A DNA stretch of 64,000 nucleotides. It comes from Rhodopirellula bahusiensis (GTDB lineage Bacteria; Planctomycetota; Planctomycetia; Pirellulales; Pirellulaceae). The notes under the pieces are model-generated. The model was given only the letters and a program-made list of their open reading frames with translations, was not told the DNA's origin and made no database searches. The translations under genes were made by a program, and so were the position numbers. The stretch covers positions 558,001 to 622,000 of the forward strand of contig NZ_NIZW01000002.1 of assembly GCF_002727185.1 (NCBI RefSeq). Direction: 5' to 3'. Numbering within the stretch: the first letter of the stretch is position 1; each line of letters opens with the position of its first letter. Shown here one piece after another: positions 16,229 through 24,111 of the stretch.

Positions 16229-17760
16229 ACGACCCGAATCGCTCGCTCGACAACCAAAGCAAAACGACATCCGGCCCCACACCCAACGACACCGGTCAAA
16301 CATCCGGTGACAAGACCGTCTCGATGGCAATCCCAACCCAAGACCAAACGCGAATCGACCAGGGCTTTGAGCCGGACGATATGACGCTGCGCGAGATGCC
16401 GGTCGACCGCGATGATGAGCAGTTGGTTGCCTACTTGGATGGAGAACTGTCGGGCAAGGAACGGACGGAACTCGAAGACCGTTTGATCAACGAGGAATCC
16501 CTGCGTCTGCGTCTACAAGGGCTGCAGCGAGGGTGGGACATGCTGGACGTCCTTCCAACTCCGGTTGCGGATGAACATTCCGTTCAAACGACGTTGGAAA
16601 TGGTGGTTCGCGATCTCACTCGAGCCTCCATGGGCACCGAAGCGGCAAGTTCAATCAATGGGAACGTCAGTTCGGACACCCTGCCCCAACAACGCCGGCG
16701 CAAGTGGACGCGGCGGCTTCTGGTCTTTGGCGTGCTGGCACTGATTGTTTCATCGCTGGTGACTTGGCGATGGCAAGCGATGTCTCATCAAAACCAAGTT
16801 GCCGATTTGCCGATCGCGATCGATCACCAAGCCTACGCCAGCACCGATGACTTGGAGCTTGTACGCGATCTCGCGAAGTCACGGTTGTGGTTGACGCTCT
16901 CCAGTCGTTCGGCGACCGAAGACTTGGAAAAGTTGGTTGACCAGTATGGCGGCACGAATGAGTTGCTCGAAGGCATCAAAGAATTGGATGAAGAGCAACG
17001 TGCCACCGCGTACCGACGCTGGGACACGTTCAACAATCTCTCACCCCAGGCACGCGCGACGACGCGTCAACGCGCCAATCGAGTCGCCGAGGCCGAGGAT
17101 TCAGCTGAATTACTGACGACGATGCGGGCATACTCGCGGTGGAAAGAACAGCTCAGTCGCGACACGTTGGCGTCGATCGAAAATCAAACCGGCGAACCAC
17201 GATTGCTTGCGATCGAAGAAGGTGTTCATGAAACAATGAGCGTCATCGGACGCGTGACGGCCAAGGGGTTGAGCGACGAAACGGTCGAACGGATCGCGTT
17301 TACGATGCGGCAAATTGTTCAACGTCGTGTCGAGGACCGTGAACCCGCGGCAACGCGGATGATGGAAGGGTTTCACCGTTGGAACGGCCGCAATGCAGAC
17401 GAATCAATCGGGTATCACTACATTGCTCATTCGATCGTTGGTGACTCTGGACGACGTCACAATTCGAGAGACAAGAAACGAGGTCCTGAGTCGCCGCCGT
17501 TGTCATTGAGTGAGCTGCATCAGATTGAAATCATGTTGCCGCAAGATGACTTGGAATTGCTGCGAACCGTTTCCACCAACGCTTGGTTCCGATCGATGGT
17601 CATTCGCGACTGGGCCGAAGAAGCCTTGCGTCGTCGCGGTCGCCCTGATTCCGAGCTGAAGACGTTGCAGCAGGCCTACCAAGAAACCTCCGCCGACCAG
17701 CGAGAAGAGTTGGATCTATTGCCACCCGAAGAAGTCCGCGACCGACTGCTTCGCCAATAG
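16225..17760 (+). CDS. Membrane anti-sigma factor-like protein
   Basis: The 511-residue product begins with a polar segment. A short anti-sigma-like motif at about 65-100 (EQLVAYLDGELSGKERTELEDRLINEESLRLRLQGL) resembles the helical part of zinc-type anti-sigma domains, but the His-Cys-Cys zinc ligands are missing. One transmembrane helix lies at about 164-182 (LLVFGVLALIVSSLVTWRW), preceded by basic residues, so the N-terminus should be cytoplasmic. The large C-terminal part (190-511) is charged, helical and extracytoplasmic, with no recognised domain. The ATGA overlap with the sigma gene and this topology support a sigma/anti-sigma pair. The signal sensed is unknown. Confidence 0.8.
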   Translation: MNDPNRSLDNQSKTTSGPTPNDTGQTSGDKTVSMAIPTQDQTRIDQGFEPDDMTLREMPVDRDDEQLVAYLDGELSGKERTELEDRLINEESLRLRLQGLQRGWDMLDVLPTPVADEHSVQTTLEMVVRDLTRASMGTEAASSINGNVSSDTLPQQRRRKWTRRLLVFGVLALIVSSLVTWRWQAMSHQNQVADLPIAIDHQAYASTDDLELVRDLAKSRLWLTLSSRSATEDLEKLVDQYGGTNELLEGIKELDEEQRATAYRRWDTFNNLSPQARATTRQRANRVAEAEDSAELLTTMRAYSRWKEQLSRDTLASIENQTGEPRLLAIEEGVHETMSVIGRVTAKGLSDETVERIAFTMRQIVQRRVEDREPAATRMMEGFHRWNGRNADESIGYHYIAHSIVGDSGRRHNSRDKKRGPESPPLSLSELHQIEIMLPQDDLELLRTVSTNAWFRSMVIRDWAEEALRRRGRPDSELKTLQQAYQETSADQREELDLLPPEEVRDRLLRQ

Positions 17761-18113
17761 CCAGGCAATCGACCCAATCAGCCGCAGGTTTCAAGCCGCG
17801 GTTCTCTTTCACATCAGCCGCCCGGCCTTAGCCGCGGCTATCAGTACGTAAATTAGCCGCGGTTTTCGTCCGCACATGATTCCACGCTAGCATCGCCCCC
17901 AATCCTTCCGGCCAGTCCCATTGTGTTGCTCAGCCTCTTTGTTCGGCGCACCCAACTCGCGTGAAACTCAAGCACGTGAATTTCTTTCTGACTTGATCTT
18001 TTCGTCTCAAGTTTGCTACCCCGAAAGCCGACGCACCGGCGATTGCCGCTGACGCTACGCAATCGCTTCGCAATTCACGGTTCCACTCGGAACCTCGGAA
18101 GGCTGGATAGCAC
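17761..18113. repeat. Gap with AGCCGCGG-type repeat units
   Basis: This 353-bp gap lies between the anti-sigma gene and the BBP7 gene. At 17780-17862 AGCCGC-containing units recur: CAGCCGCAGG, AAGCCGCGGTT, CAGCCGCCCGG, TTAGCCGCGGCTA and TTAGCCGCGGTTTT. They could form several alternative short stems. The remainder holds the BBP7 promoter region and shows nothing distinctive. Confidence 0.5.
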
Positions 18114-20081
18114 ATGAACGACAACACGAATCGACACCGCTTTGGACCTGCAGGCCTGTTGCTTTGCGCATGCGTGGTCATGTCCTGCGCGGTAATGCCA
18201 AGTATTGGTTTGGCACAGGAAGCCAATGAGAAATCGAAGTCCAGCTTCTTCCCGTTCCCGATTCGGTTCGGCATGAAATCCGATGCGGAGATCAAAGGCA
18301 GGACCGATGCGTCTGAATCCAAGACCGCAACATCTACCGCCAAACAGACGGCATCAGCTTCGGGCACATCCCCGCGACGGATTCCGGTGGAACGTAACCT
18401 TGGTAAACCAAAACACGCCGCGTTCGATGATTCCAACGAAGACAGCGGTGAAAATTTGTCGGTGGTCCAGGTTCAACACATCGATGTCGGTTCCATGCGA
18501 TCTTCTCGCAGCAAATTGCCTGCGGACGGACGCGTTGTCGTTCCTGGCACGGATGGATTGCCGCATTTCGAAACGCCTGGCGAAGTGACCAGCGTCGAGA
18601 TTTTGGATGCCGATGGAAATCCAATCAGCAGCGAGCTCGAAGAAGGCGAATACTACTACGGTTCCCAACCTGCCCCGGTCCGAGTCGGCCAGCCACTGCC
18701 GGGAACTCTGACGGTTCCTGCACGAACCGCGCAGGCTCCGATGAACAACTTTGTGCCGCACTCGGTGGACGGCGAAATGATCGACGGAGTTGTCGTCGAC
18801 GGGGAATGGATCGGCGAAAATGGAAACTACGTCGGCGACATGGGCGAGACCTACATCGAAGGCGAAAGCGTTCTGATGGAAGGTGGCTCGCACGGCCATT
18901 CGACCGCCTGCGATGAATGCGGTGGCGGATGCGTTGGTGTCTGCGATCAACGAATTGACGCTCGCATTCGAGTGCTGGCCCATGCTTTGTCGGACCCGCT
19001 GCACGATCTTTGGATCCGTGCCGACTACATGCAACTTTGGGTCGATGGACAACACGCTCCATCGTTGGTCACCACCGGAGGCGCCGGAACCGCTCGCGAT
19101 GACGCTGGCGAGATCGGGCAGGTCGGAACCGAGACGCTGTATGGCGGAATGTTGGGTGATGACAGTCGCGCGGCCGGACGATTCGAAATTGGTCGCTATC
19201 TCGGTGACACCGGTCTGGCGATATCCGGGTCGATTTTGTTTTCAGAAGATATCTCCAGCCGTTTCTCGGCCGACGGTTCGCAGTACTCCATCTTGGCTCG
19301 TCCCTACGTCGACGTGACTCCGGGCGGGATCAATAACGGCGAGGCCGCGGATCTGATTCAATTCAACAATGATCTTCGAGGCAACCTCTCCGTTGACTCT
19401 TCGACTGAATTCGGCGGCGCGGACGTCTTGATGCGAGCATTGTTGATCAACCAACGTGGTCGGCAAATGGAATCGTTCGTTGGCTATCGCTTTTTGCAAC
19501 TGGACGACCGGCTGACCATTCAGGATGAACGGCGGGCGCTCGTCGACGGCGGCGGCATGCAAGCCGGTTCGTTGTTGGAGCAGACCGATGACTTCTCGGT
19601 GGAAAATCGTTTTCACGGTGCAACCATGGGGATCCGCTCAACCACCTCCGGCCCCGTCTGGTCATTCAACACGGCCGTTCAGTTGGGAATTGGCGTGACG
19701 CACAGCAGCGTGGCGGCATCGGGAGCGTCGGTCAGTACCGAACCGCAAGCGGGCGGCGGCGTGATCACCAGTCGTTCCAACACCGGGTTGCTGGTTCGTT
19801 CGACCAATTCAGGGGTGCGAGAATTTGACGAGTTGGCGGTGGCTCCCGAGATCCAATTGTCTGTCACACGGCATTTCTGGAATGACTGGGACGTCACGAT
19901 CGGATACCAATTCCTTTATCTCAGCCGAGTGATGCGGGCGGCGGAACAGATTGATCCGTTGTTGAATCTCAGCGATTTGTCGATTGGCGGATTCGAAGGA
20001 AGCCGCCGTCCTGATCCCGCGGGAACGTACAACGATTTGTTGGCACATGGGATCACGTTTGGGGTCTTCCACCCCTTCTGA
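18114..20081 (+). CDS. BBP7-family outer-membrane beta-barrel protein
   Basis: This 655-residue exported protein has a signal peptide (AGLLLCACVVMSCAVMPSIGLAQ, about 13-35) and a Ser/Thr/Lys-rich stretch. A Gly-rich segment (about 180-265) leads into a Cys/Gly patch, STACDECGGGCVGVCDQ. A barrel domain of about 370 residues then starts at DLWIRADYMQLWVDGQHAP. The barrel has alternating aromatic strands such as GRFEIGRYLGDTGLAISGS, SFVGYRFLQLDDRLTI and DVTIGYQFLYLSRVMRAAEQIDP, and ends in ...FGVFHPF, a terminal aromatic residue as for outer-membrane barrels. This is the planctomycete-typical BBP7 family; its function is not established. The gene stands alone upstream of the tRNA. Confidence 0.82.
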   Translation: MNDNTNRHRFGPAGLLLCACVVMSCAVMPSIGLAQEANEKSKSSFFPFPIRFGMKSDAEIKGRTDASESKTATSTAKQTASASGTSPRRIPVERNLGKPKHAAFDDSNEDSGENLSVVQVQHIDVGSMRSSRSKLPADGRVVVPGTDGLPHFETPGEVTSVEILDADGNPISSELEEGEYYYGSQPAPVRVGQPLPGTLTVPARTAQAPMNNFVPHSVDGEMIDGVVVDGEWIGENGNYVGDMGETYIEGESVLMEGGSHGHSTACDECGGGCVGVCDQRIDARIRVLAHALSDPLHDLWIRADYMQLWVDGQHAPSLVTTGGAGTARDDAGEIGQVGTETLYGGMLGDDSRAAGRFEIGRYLGDTGLAISGSILFSEDISSRFSADGSQYSILARPYVDVTPGGINNGEAADLIQFNNDLRGNLSVDSSTEFGGADVLMRALLINQRGRQMESFVGYRFLQLDDRLTIQDERRALVDGGGMQAGSLLEQTDDFSVENRFHGATMGIRSTTSGPVWSFNTAVQLGIGVTHSSVAASGASVSTEPQAGGGVITSRSNTGLLVRSTNSGVREFDELAVAPEIQLSVTRHFWNDWDVTIGYQFLYLSRVMRAAEQIDPLLNLSDLSIGGFEGSRRPDPAGTYNDLLAHGITFGVFHPF

Positions 20082-20237
20082 GGCAACGGGAAAGCGAGAG
20101 GAACTCCAAGTAAACTCGGCAAAATCGGAGCCTTCGACCGGCCGGAAAAAATTCCGCAGCGAACCCGACCGAATCCGCCAGACTCCTCTTTAGCAACCAA
20201 GCAACGCGTGCTAAACTTCCCGCTCAGTCGCACCCAC

Positions 20238-20309
20238 TACCCCGTGGTGTAATTGGCAACACAGCTGGTTTTGGTCCAGCCATTCTAGGTTCGAGTCCTA
20301 GCGGGGTAG
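20238..20309 (+). tRNA. tRNA-Gln (anticodon UUG)
   Basis: This 72-nt cloverleaf has acceptor stem TACCCCG paired with CGGGGTA, and an anticodon stem GCTGG/CCAGC around loop TTTTGGT, giving anticodon TTG (Gln, CAA/CAG). The T-arm contains GGTTCGAGTCC. CCA is not encoded. Its 3' end (from the T-loop outward) is repeated at 31160-31182, which marks it as the integration site of the adjoining island. Confidence 0.95.
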
Positions 20310-20311
20310 CT
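20289..20311 (+). repeat. Putative attL within the tRNA-Gln 3' end
   Basis: GTTCGAGTCCTAGCGGGGTA plus GCT (23 bp) covers the tRNA T-loop, 3' acceptor strand and two following bases. It matches 31160-31182 at 21 of 23 positions in direct orientation; the last 16 bases are identical. Confidence 0.8.
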
Positions 20312-20323
20312 AACGACACAATC

Positions 20324-20369
20324 CCCAGTGATCCAGAGCAATCAACAGCCTGTTTCACTGGGTTTTTTT
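20324..20369 (+). terminator. Intrinsic terminator after tRNA-Gln
   Basis: CCCAGTGA (20324-20331) pairs with TCACTGGG (20355-20362), followed by seven T residues. It lies 14 bases past the tRNA 3' end. Confidence 0.8.
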
Positions 20370-20923
20370 GTGCCTTGATTGCTCCTGAATGCTGGTGATT
20401 GGTGCTGATGACATCGCCACGAACACCGCCAGTTGTCGCGGTGTCGATTGGATCGCCTGTCAGTGTTGTTGAACCCGCTGCGAAGTCATCGTTGATCACC
20501 ACCTCATCGCATGCTCAGGCTCGTTTCCGAACAGAAGGCTATTCGCAGTTTGATCGCGTTTCCCAATTGCAAAAAGCCTCAAGCGAGCGGAGGCTGCCCA
20601 ACAGCTTCGAAGTTCCATTAGAAGGTTTGGTTGCTCTACGGAATCATTCGTCCAGTCGGGAAAATTCTTGTTATTTCCGTGCTTTGAGAGGGCCTGCCAT
20701 CACGCCGGGCATGGATTCAGCGAGAGGACGGGAGTGAATCCACCGGGATCAATCGGCGGATGGAAACGCGGGGAGCAAGCCGCTTCGGGTATTGTTGCTG
20801 GCGGCTACGGGGCGTCAATAGTTCGTCGATGCGAACCCTCAAATGGCGAAGCATTCAATCGCATGGACAACTTGTCGCACTGTTGAAGGAGTCCGTCTTT
20901 CGAGACAACTCTCGGTGCCGTTG
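20370..20923. other. Gap at the left end of the island
   Basis: This 554-bp stretch lies between the tRNA terminator and the stop of the HEPN-type gene. Open frames exist, but none has a recognisable start context, family motif or neighbour overlap. No integrase remnant was recognised. Confidence 0.4.
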
Positions 20924-21586
20924 TCACCTGGGCGTCCATTCGGAGAGTCTTGCAGAAAGCCGTGGGACCACCTCCCTCATGGCGTTGTCGGACGCCTGGA
21001 TGTCGGTGCAGAGTATTTCGATCTTTTCCCCGACCGAAGGTATCTCGCGTCGTGAAAAACTACTGCCGTTCCAGTTGCCGCTCTGTTGGTCAAAGAACCT
21101 CGAGTCGGTTCTTCCGTTTCCGTGCTCAATCAGATGCCGGATACCAAATGTGATTGCAACTTGCGGCCAATGACGGCCAGCGATCGAAGGCAGCGACACG
21201 CCGGTAACTTCTTGAATTGCTTTGCCGAGACGCTGTAATCCGTGTCGAGGGACGAGTTGATCCACAACAAAGTTTCGAAGATCCTCGACTGACGCCAGAT
21301 TTGCGACTTCGGCCAACGCAACCTTCTCGGAGTCTCCTATTCGGATGTGATCGAAATGTTCCAGCCAAACCTGTCGCAAGCTTCGCGCAAGGAACAATTC
21401 GAAATTGGTCTTAAGTGCAACGAAATGGATGTCGTTGACGAATTGCTGCCGTTTCTCTTCATTTGTGCCCTGCAACTTTGATGACAACTCCTCGTTGGGC
21501 GAAGTAAAGGCGCATGCATGCGAGACCATCACTCGGTCGAGATGCTCGAGGCATTTGGTTTTGTAGTACTGGTGCGACGTGATCAT
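20924..21586 (-). CDS. HEPN-type protein (putative RNase) ending the hsd operon
   Basis: This 220-residue, mostly helical protein has the Rx4H HEPN active-site motif with the usual polar residues behind it: R150-HLIE-H155-GNGRTDSRFFD. That layout (RHxxxH followed by G/N-G-x-x-D-x-x-F) is typical of HEPN proteins of the RiboL-PSP/MAE_28990 type, which cut RNA in toxin-antitoxin and anti-phage systems. Its ATG (21586) directly follows the TAA (21587-21589) of the 43-codon hsdS-tail frame with no gap, so it is the last gene of the hsd operon. No partner antitoxin such as a MNT nucleotidyltransferase is adjacent. RNase activity is inferred from the motif alone. Confidence 0.7.
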   Translation of the reverse strand: MITSHQYYKTKCLEHLDRVMVSHACAFTSPNEELSSKLQGTNEEKRQQFVNDIHFVALKTNFELFLARSLRQVWLEHFDHIRIGDSEKVALAEVANLASVEDLRNFVVDQLVPRHGLQRLGKAIQEVTGVSLPSIAGRHWPQVAITFGIRHLIEHGNGRTDSRFFDQQSGNWNGSSFSRREIPSVGEKIEILCTDIQASDNAMREVVPRLSARLSEWTPR

Positions 21587-21718
21587 TTATCTGAAGTCCG
21601 CGAGAATTGAACGTCTTTGAGCGGTGGTGGACTGGCGGGAACGCAATCGCGCGGACAACTCGTCGAGCTGCGACAAAAGGACCGACACCTTCGACACGAT
21701 CCGCTTTTGTTTAGGCAT
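21587..21718 (-). pseudogene. Truncated hsdS tail (43 codons) between HNH and HEPN genes
   Basis: The frame starts ATG at 21718, overlaps the HNH stop by 8 bp and ends at TAA 21587-21589, directly before the HEPN ATG. Residues 4-31 (QKRIVSKVSVLLSQLDELSA and onward) are identical to the C-terminal helix of the hsdS product because the DNA at 21628-21711 is an exact copy of 22234-22317. The last dozen codons (TTAQRRSILADFR) differ from the intact hsdS end. It is best read as the original 3' end of hsdS, left behind when the HNH cassette was inserted with a duplicated tail. Whether the peptide is made or merely couples translation to the HEPN gene is unknown. Confidence 0.75.
21628..21711. repeat. 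84-bp direct repeat, copy A (hsdS tail remnant)
   Basis: The 84 bases are identical, by direct reading, to 22234-22317. They begin TGGACTGGCGGGAACG and end CCGCTTTTGTT. Together the two copies bracket the HNH gene. Confidence 0.95.
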
Positions 21719-22181
21719 CGCGGTGGCTCCTCAGTTCTTCAACACGCGCAGTCAATACTGCGTTGATTTGATTGAAAGCCTCATCGACTAGCGCTTGATC
21801 TTGCGGTGTGATCCGCGTTCGCCCTCCACTTAATTCGATCCAGTTGAGGATTTTCTGCCGACGTTCATCGAACAGTTGAGTCTTTCCTCCGCATTTCTGT
21901 TCGAGAAATTCCGACCAATCCGATGCGAGCTTTTCGTCGCCGTTACAGATGTTGCATGAGAGGATTAGGTTGCTTAGGCCGTTGACTCCTCCTTCAGACT
22001 CTGCGACCAGATGATCGTTATGGCCAGTGCGTGATTTCCTGTCGATCTTTATGCCACAATAGGCACATGCAGAATTGAAGTATCCCCAAAGCCGGTCAAT
22101 TTCAGCGTCCGTCGGCTTTGGGTCTAGAATCCTCTTTAGGGAACTTTTGATTGCCCTGCGGGCTTGTGGTACGGTCGTCAT
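21711..22181 (-). CDS. HNH endonuclease domain protein
   Basis: The 156-residue protein has a classic HNH nuclease core: zinc pairs C39-x2-C42 (ACAYCG) and C76-x2-C79 (SCNICN), the HNDH catalytic segment (54-57) in GHNDHLVAESEGG, and N67 in VNGLSNLILSC. The flanks are helical. Its ATG overlaps the hsdS stop (ATGA at 22178-22181), and its TAA overlaps the start of the hsdS-tail remnant. It is therefore translated with the type I restriction operon. HNH proteins nick or cut DNA; here an added anti-phage nuclease, or a homing-like nuclease that brought itself in, are both possible. The 84-bp repeats on each side favour a cassette insertion. Confidence 0.88.
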   Translation of the reverse strand: MTTVPQARRAIKSSLKRILDPKPTDAEIDRLWGYFNSACAYCGIKIDRKSRTGHNDHLVAESEGGVNGLSNLILSCNICNGDEKLASDWSEFLEQKCGGKTQLFDERRQKILNWIELSGGRTRITPQDQALVDEAFNQINAVLTARVEELRSHRDA

Positions 22182-23959
22182 TCCGTGCCCTCCAGGATTT
22201 GATGGATGAGGGCGGTGAGGAGGGCGTCGGTGTTGGACTGGCGGGAACGCAATCGCGCGGACAACTCGTCGAGCTGCGACAAAAGGACCGACACCTTCGA
22301 CACGATCCGCTTTTGTTCGGCGAGAGGCGGGACGAGCATCTCTATTGTTTTCAAATTCGTTGCGCTGATGCCGATGTTTCCAGCCGTGGTTGCACAGAAC
22401 GACTCTATCTTTTCGCGAGATTGTTGAGCATTCAATGCGTACGCGGCGTATCGAGGCACGAGCCTTTCGAGGTCAACTCGAAAACGAATGAGCTTGTCGG
22501 GGTAAATCTGTTCCGTTCCCAATTCATTGCGGTACAGCGAGAACTTTCCGACGTAGTGAAGGTTGCCGTTGAATCGGCACGCCAAGAGATCGTCTTTCTG
22601 AAGGTTGAACTTCTCTCGTTCGGCGTCGGTCAAAACCGACCATTTGTGGTCGGTTTCTTCGACATAGAAGTCGCCCCGTGATGTGCCGGCGCTGATTCGT
22701 AGGACCTGAGTTCCTTCGGGCGTGTCCGATGGCTTCTTCGAGTAGCCGTTCAACGAGTTTTCTCGAAGCAAATTGCCGAGTGAATCAACCGTCGCCGGTT
22801 CGTCGTTTGGGTCTTGGGGGACGAGTTTGCCTTGGACGGCGAGCTGGAGGATGGACTGGCGGAGGTGGGCGGGGCCAGAGGGCTGGTCGAGCAGGACCTC
22901 GAAGTGATCGCTCAGACGCTGCCAGCTACTTTTGAGCGTTTCCCCTGTCGATGTTTCCCGTGATGTGCCCGCTGGCAAAGGCGCGGATGCCGAGGTCAGG
23001 CTCGCAAGCACGCTGCGGCTGGCTCGCTCTCGCACACTCTCTCGCGACCGCCGCTGCGATTCCAACGTATCGCACAACGACATCAGACCCTCCACCTTCG
23101 ACACGATCCGACGCTGTTCGGCTAAGGGAGGAAGCATCAGTTGGAGGCGGCGGACATCCTCTAGTCCAAGACTGTTCTTGATTCCTCGCTGAGCGCCGTG
23201 AAGTTGCGACAGAGCTGAGCGGGACGTAAAGAACGTCGCGAGGTATTCGGGATCGACATGCTTGGAAGGCCGCGTTAAAGCGATGTGTTGATTGATGTGA
23301 GCCGCCTCGAACCCCTGCGGTATCAAACCGACCATTCCGGTGTCGCCCGTTACAGAAATCAGGATGTCGTTCGCCCGCACTGCTGTTCGTTTTGTTTCTG
23401 TTGTGTCAGGGGGCGTAACGCGCTGGAGACTACTAAGGTCGAGTTTCGTTGTGGCATAGTCCAAGTTGCCAATTCGCAAGAAGATCGGGCCATCGTCGGA
23501 GTAATACTTCGCCCAGCCGCGTGAGCCACTTGTAACGAAAGTCAGCAACTGCCCCGCACGAACAGTTGCCCAACCAAGCGGAACCGATTCCTCATCTTCC
23601 TTGATTGGCGGGAGCGGTTTGGGCTTTGGAATCTCTTTGGCTTTGACTAACACTGCAACTTCTTCGGCGATTCGCTCAAGTGCAAAGCTTGCGGCCTCAT
23701 CATTCGGGTCTTGACTAATGAGCTTTCCCCGAACGGCCAGATCAAGCATCAATTCGCGCAGCTTTTCGACTCCCTCCGGCAACTCCACAAACGACTCAAG
23801 GTTGTCGAAGAAGGGCGATAAGCCGGGATTCTGGCTAACCGCTTCCTGCCACTGCGGCGACTCCCACGGTGGAGGCTCCACTTGCGACGATGCGGAGGCG
23901 GATTCTTTTCCCTTGCCTGCGGCGACGGCGGATTTTTTTCCTACTGGGGCGGCACTCAT
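22178..23959 (-). CDS. hsdS: Type I restriction-modification specificity subunit
   Basis: The 593-residue protein is built of two tandem halves. Each half starts with a conserved helix (LRELMLDLAVRGKLISQDPN at 67-86; LRQSILQLAVQGKLVPQDPN at 366-385), has a variable target-recognition domain, and closes with PPLAEQRRIVSKVEGL (277-292) or PPLAEQKRIVSKVSVL (544-559) plus a coiled coil. The two recognition domains read the two halves of a bipartite DNA site. The N-terminal 60 residues are Ala/Ser/Lys-rich with a Trp/Pro patch, longer than usual. The ATG overlaps the stop of the 51-residue frame, and the TGA overlaps the HNH start. DNA encoding about residues 549-576 is duplicated downstream. Confidence 0.94.
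   Translation of the reverse strand: MSAAPVGKKSAVAAGKGKESASASSQVEPPPWESPQWQEAVSQNPGLSPFFDNLESFVELPEGVEKLRELMLDLAVRGKLISQDPNDEAASFALERIAEEVAVLVKAKEIPKPKPLPPIKEDEESVPLGWATVRAGQLLTFVTSGSRGWAKYYSDDGPIFLRIGNLDYATTKLDLSSLQRVTPPDTTETKRTAVRANDILISVTGDTGMVGLIPQGFEAAHINQHIALTRPSKHVDPEYLATFFTSRSALSQLHGAQRGIKNSLGLEDVRRLQLMLPPLAEQRRIVSKVEGLMSLCDTLESQRRSRESVRERASRSVLASLTSASAPLPAGTSRETSTGETLKSSWQRLSDHFEVLLDQPSGPAHLRQSILQLAVQGKLVPQDPNDEPATVDSLGNLLRENSLNGYSKKPSDTPEGTQVLRISAGTSRGDFYVEETDHKWSVLTDAEREKFNLQKDDLLACRFNGNLHYVGKFSLYRNELGTEQIYPDKLIRFRVDLERLVPRYAAYALNAQQSREKIESFCATTAGNIGISATNLKTIEMLVPPLAEQKRIVSKVSVLLSQLDELSARLRSRQSNTDALLTALIHQILEGTE
22234..22317. repeat. 84-bp direct repeat, copy B (within hsdS)
   Basis: This is the in-gene copy of the 84-bp repeat; it encodes the second coiled-coil region of the hsdS product. 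Recombination with copy A (21628-21711) would remove the HNH gene and join hsdS to the remnant's alternative tail. Confidence 0.95.
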
Positions 23960-24111
23960 GCGCTTGCTTCCCGGTGGCTTTCGCCTTGTTCGACTTCGAC
24001 TTGGATGTCAGCAGGTGCAACCCATTTGAAAATTCCCTCGACGCTTGCCGACTCGCTGCGGGCGAGACCGCTGGCGACTTTCCCGGTGGGAGTGTGTCTT
24101 AATTGGCTCAT
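23956..24111 (-). CDS. 51-residue frame between hsdM and hsdS
   Basis: ATG at 24111 lies in an ATGA overlap with the hsdM stop (24108-24110), and the TGA at 23956-23958 lies in an ATGA overlap with the hsdS start. This double coupling is the main evidence that it is translated. The peptide is MSQLRHTPTGKVASGLARSE, then SASVEGIFKWVAPADIQVEV, then EQGESHREASA. It has no hydrophobic segment, is mixed-charge, and carries a short amphipathic VEGIFKWVAPADIQVEVE core. No known family is recognised. It could be a subunit stabiliser, an anti-restriction or immunity peptide, or only a translational bridge. Confidence 0.7.
   Translation of the reverse strand: MSQLRHTPTGKVASGLARSESASVEGIFKWVAPADIQVEVEQGESHREASA

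Noticed and set aside
20224-20502. Open frame on the minus strand across tRNA-Gln (..LEPRMAGPKPAVLPITP..)
   Set aside because: It is the antisense of the tRNA and its terminator, a well-known source of spurious proteins; it has no family features.
20399-20737. 112-codon frame at the left end of the island
   Set aside because: Its composition is random-like, with no overlap with neighbours and no motif; an integrase remnant was looked for and not found.
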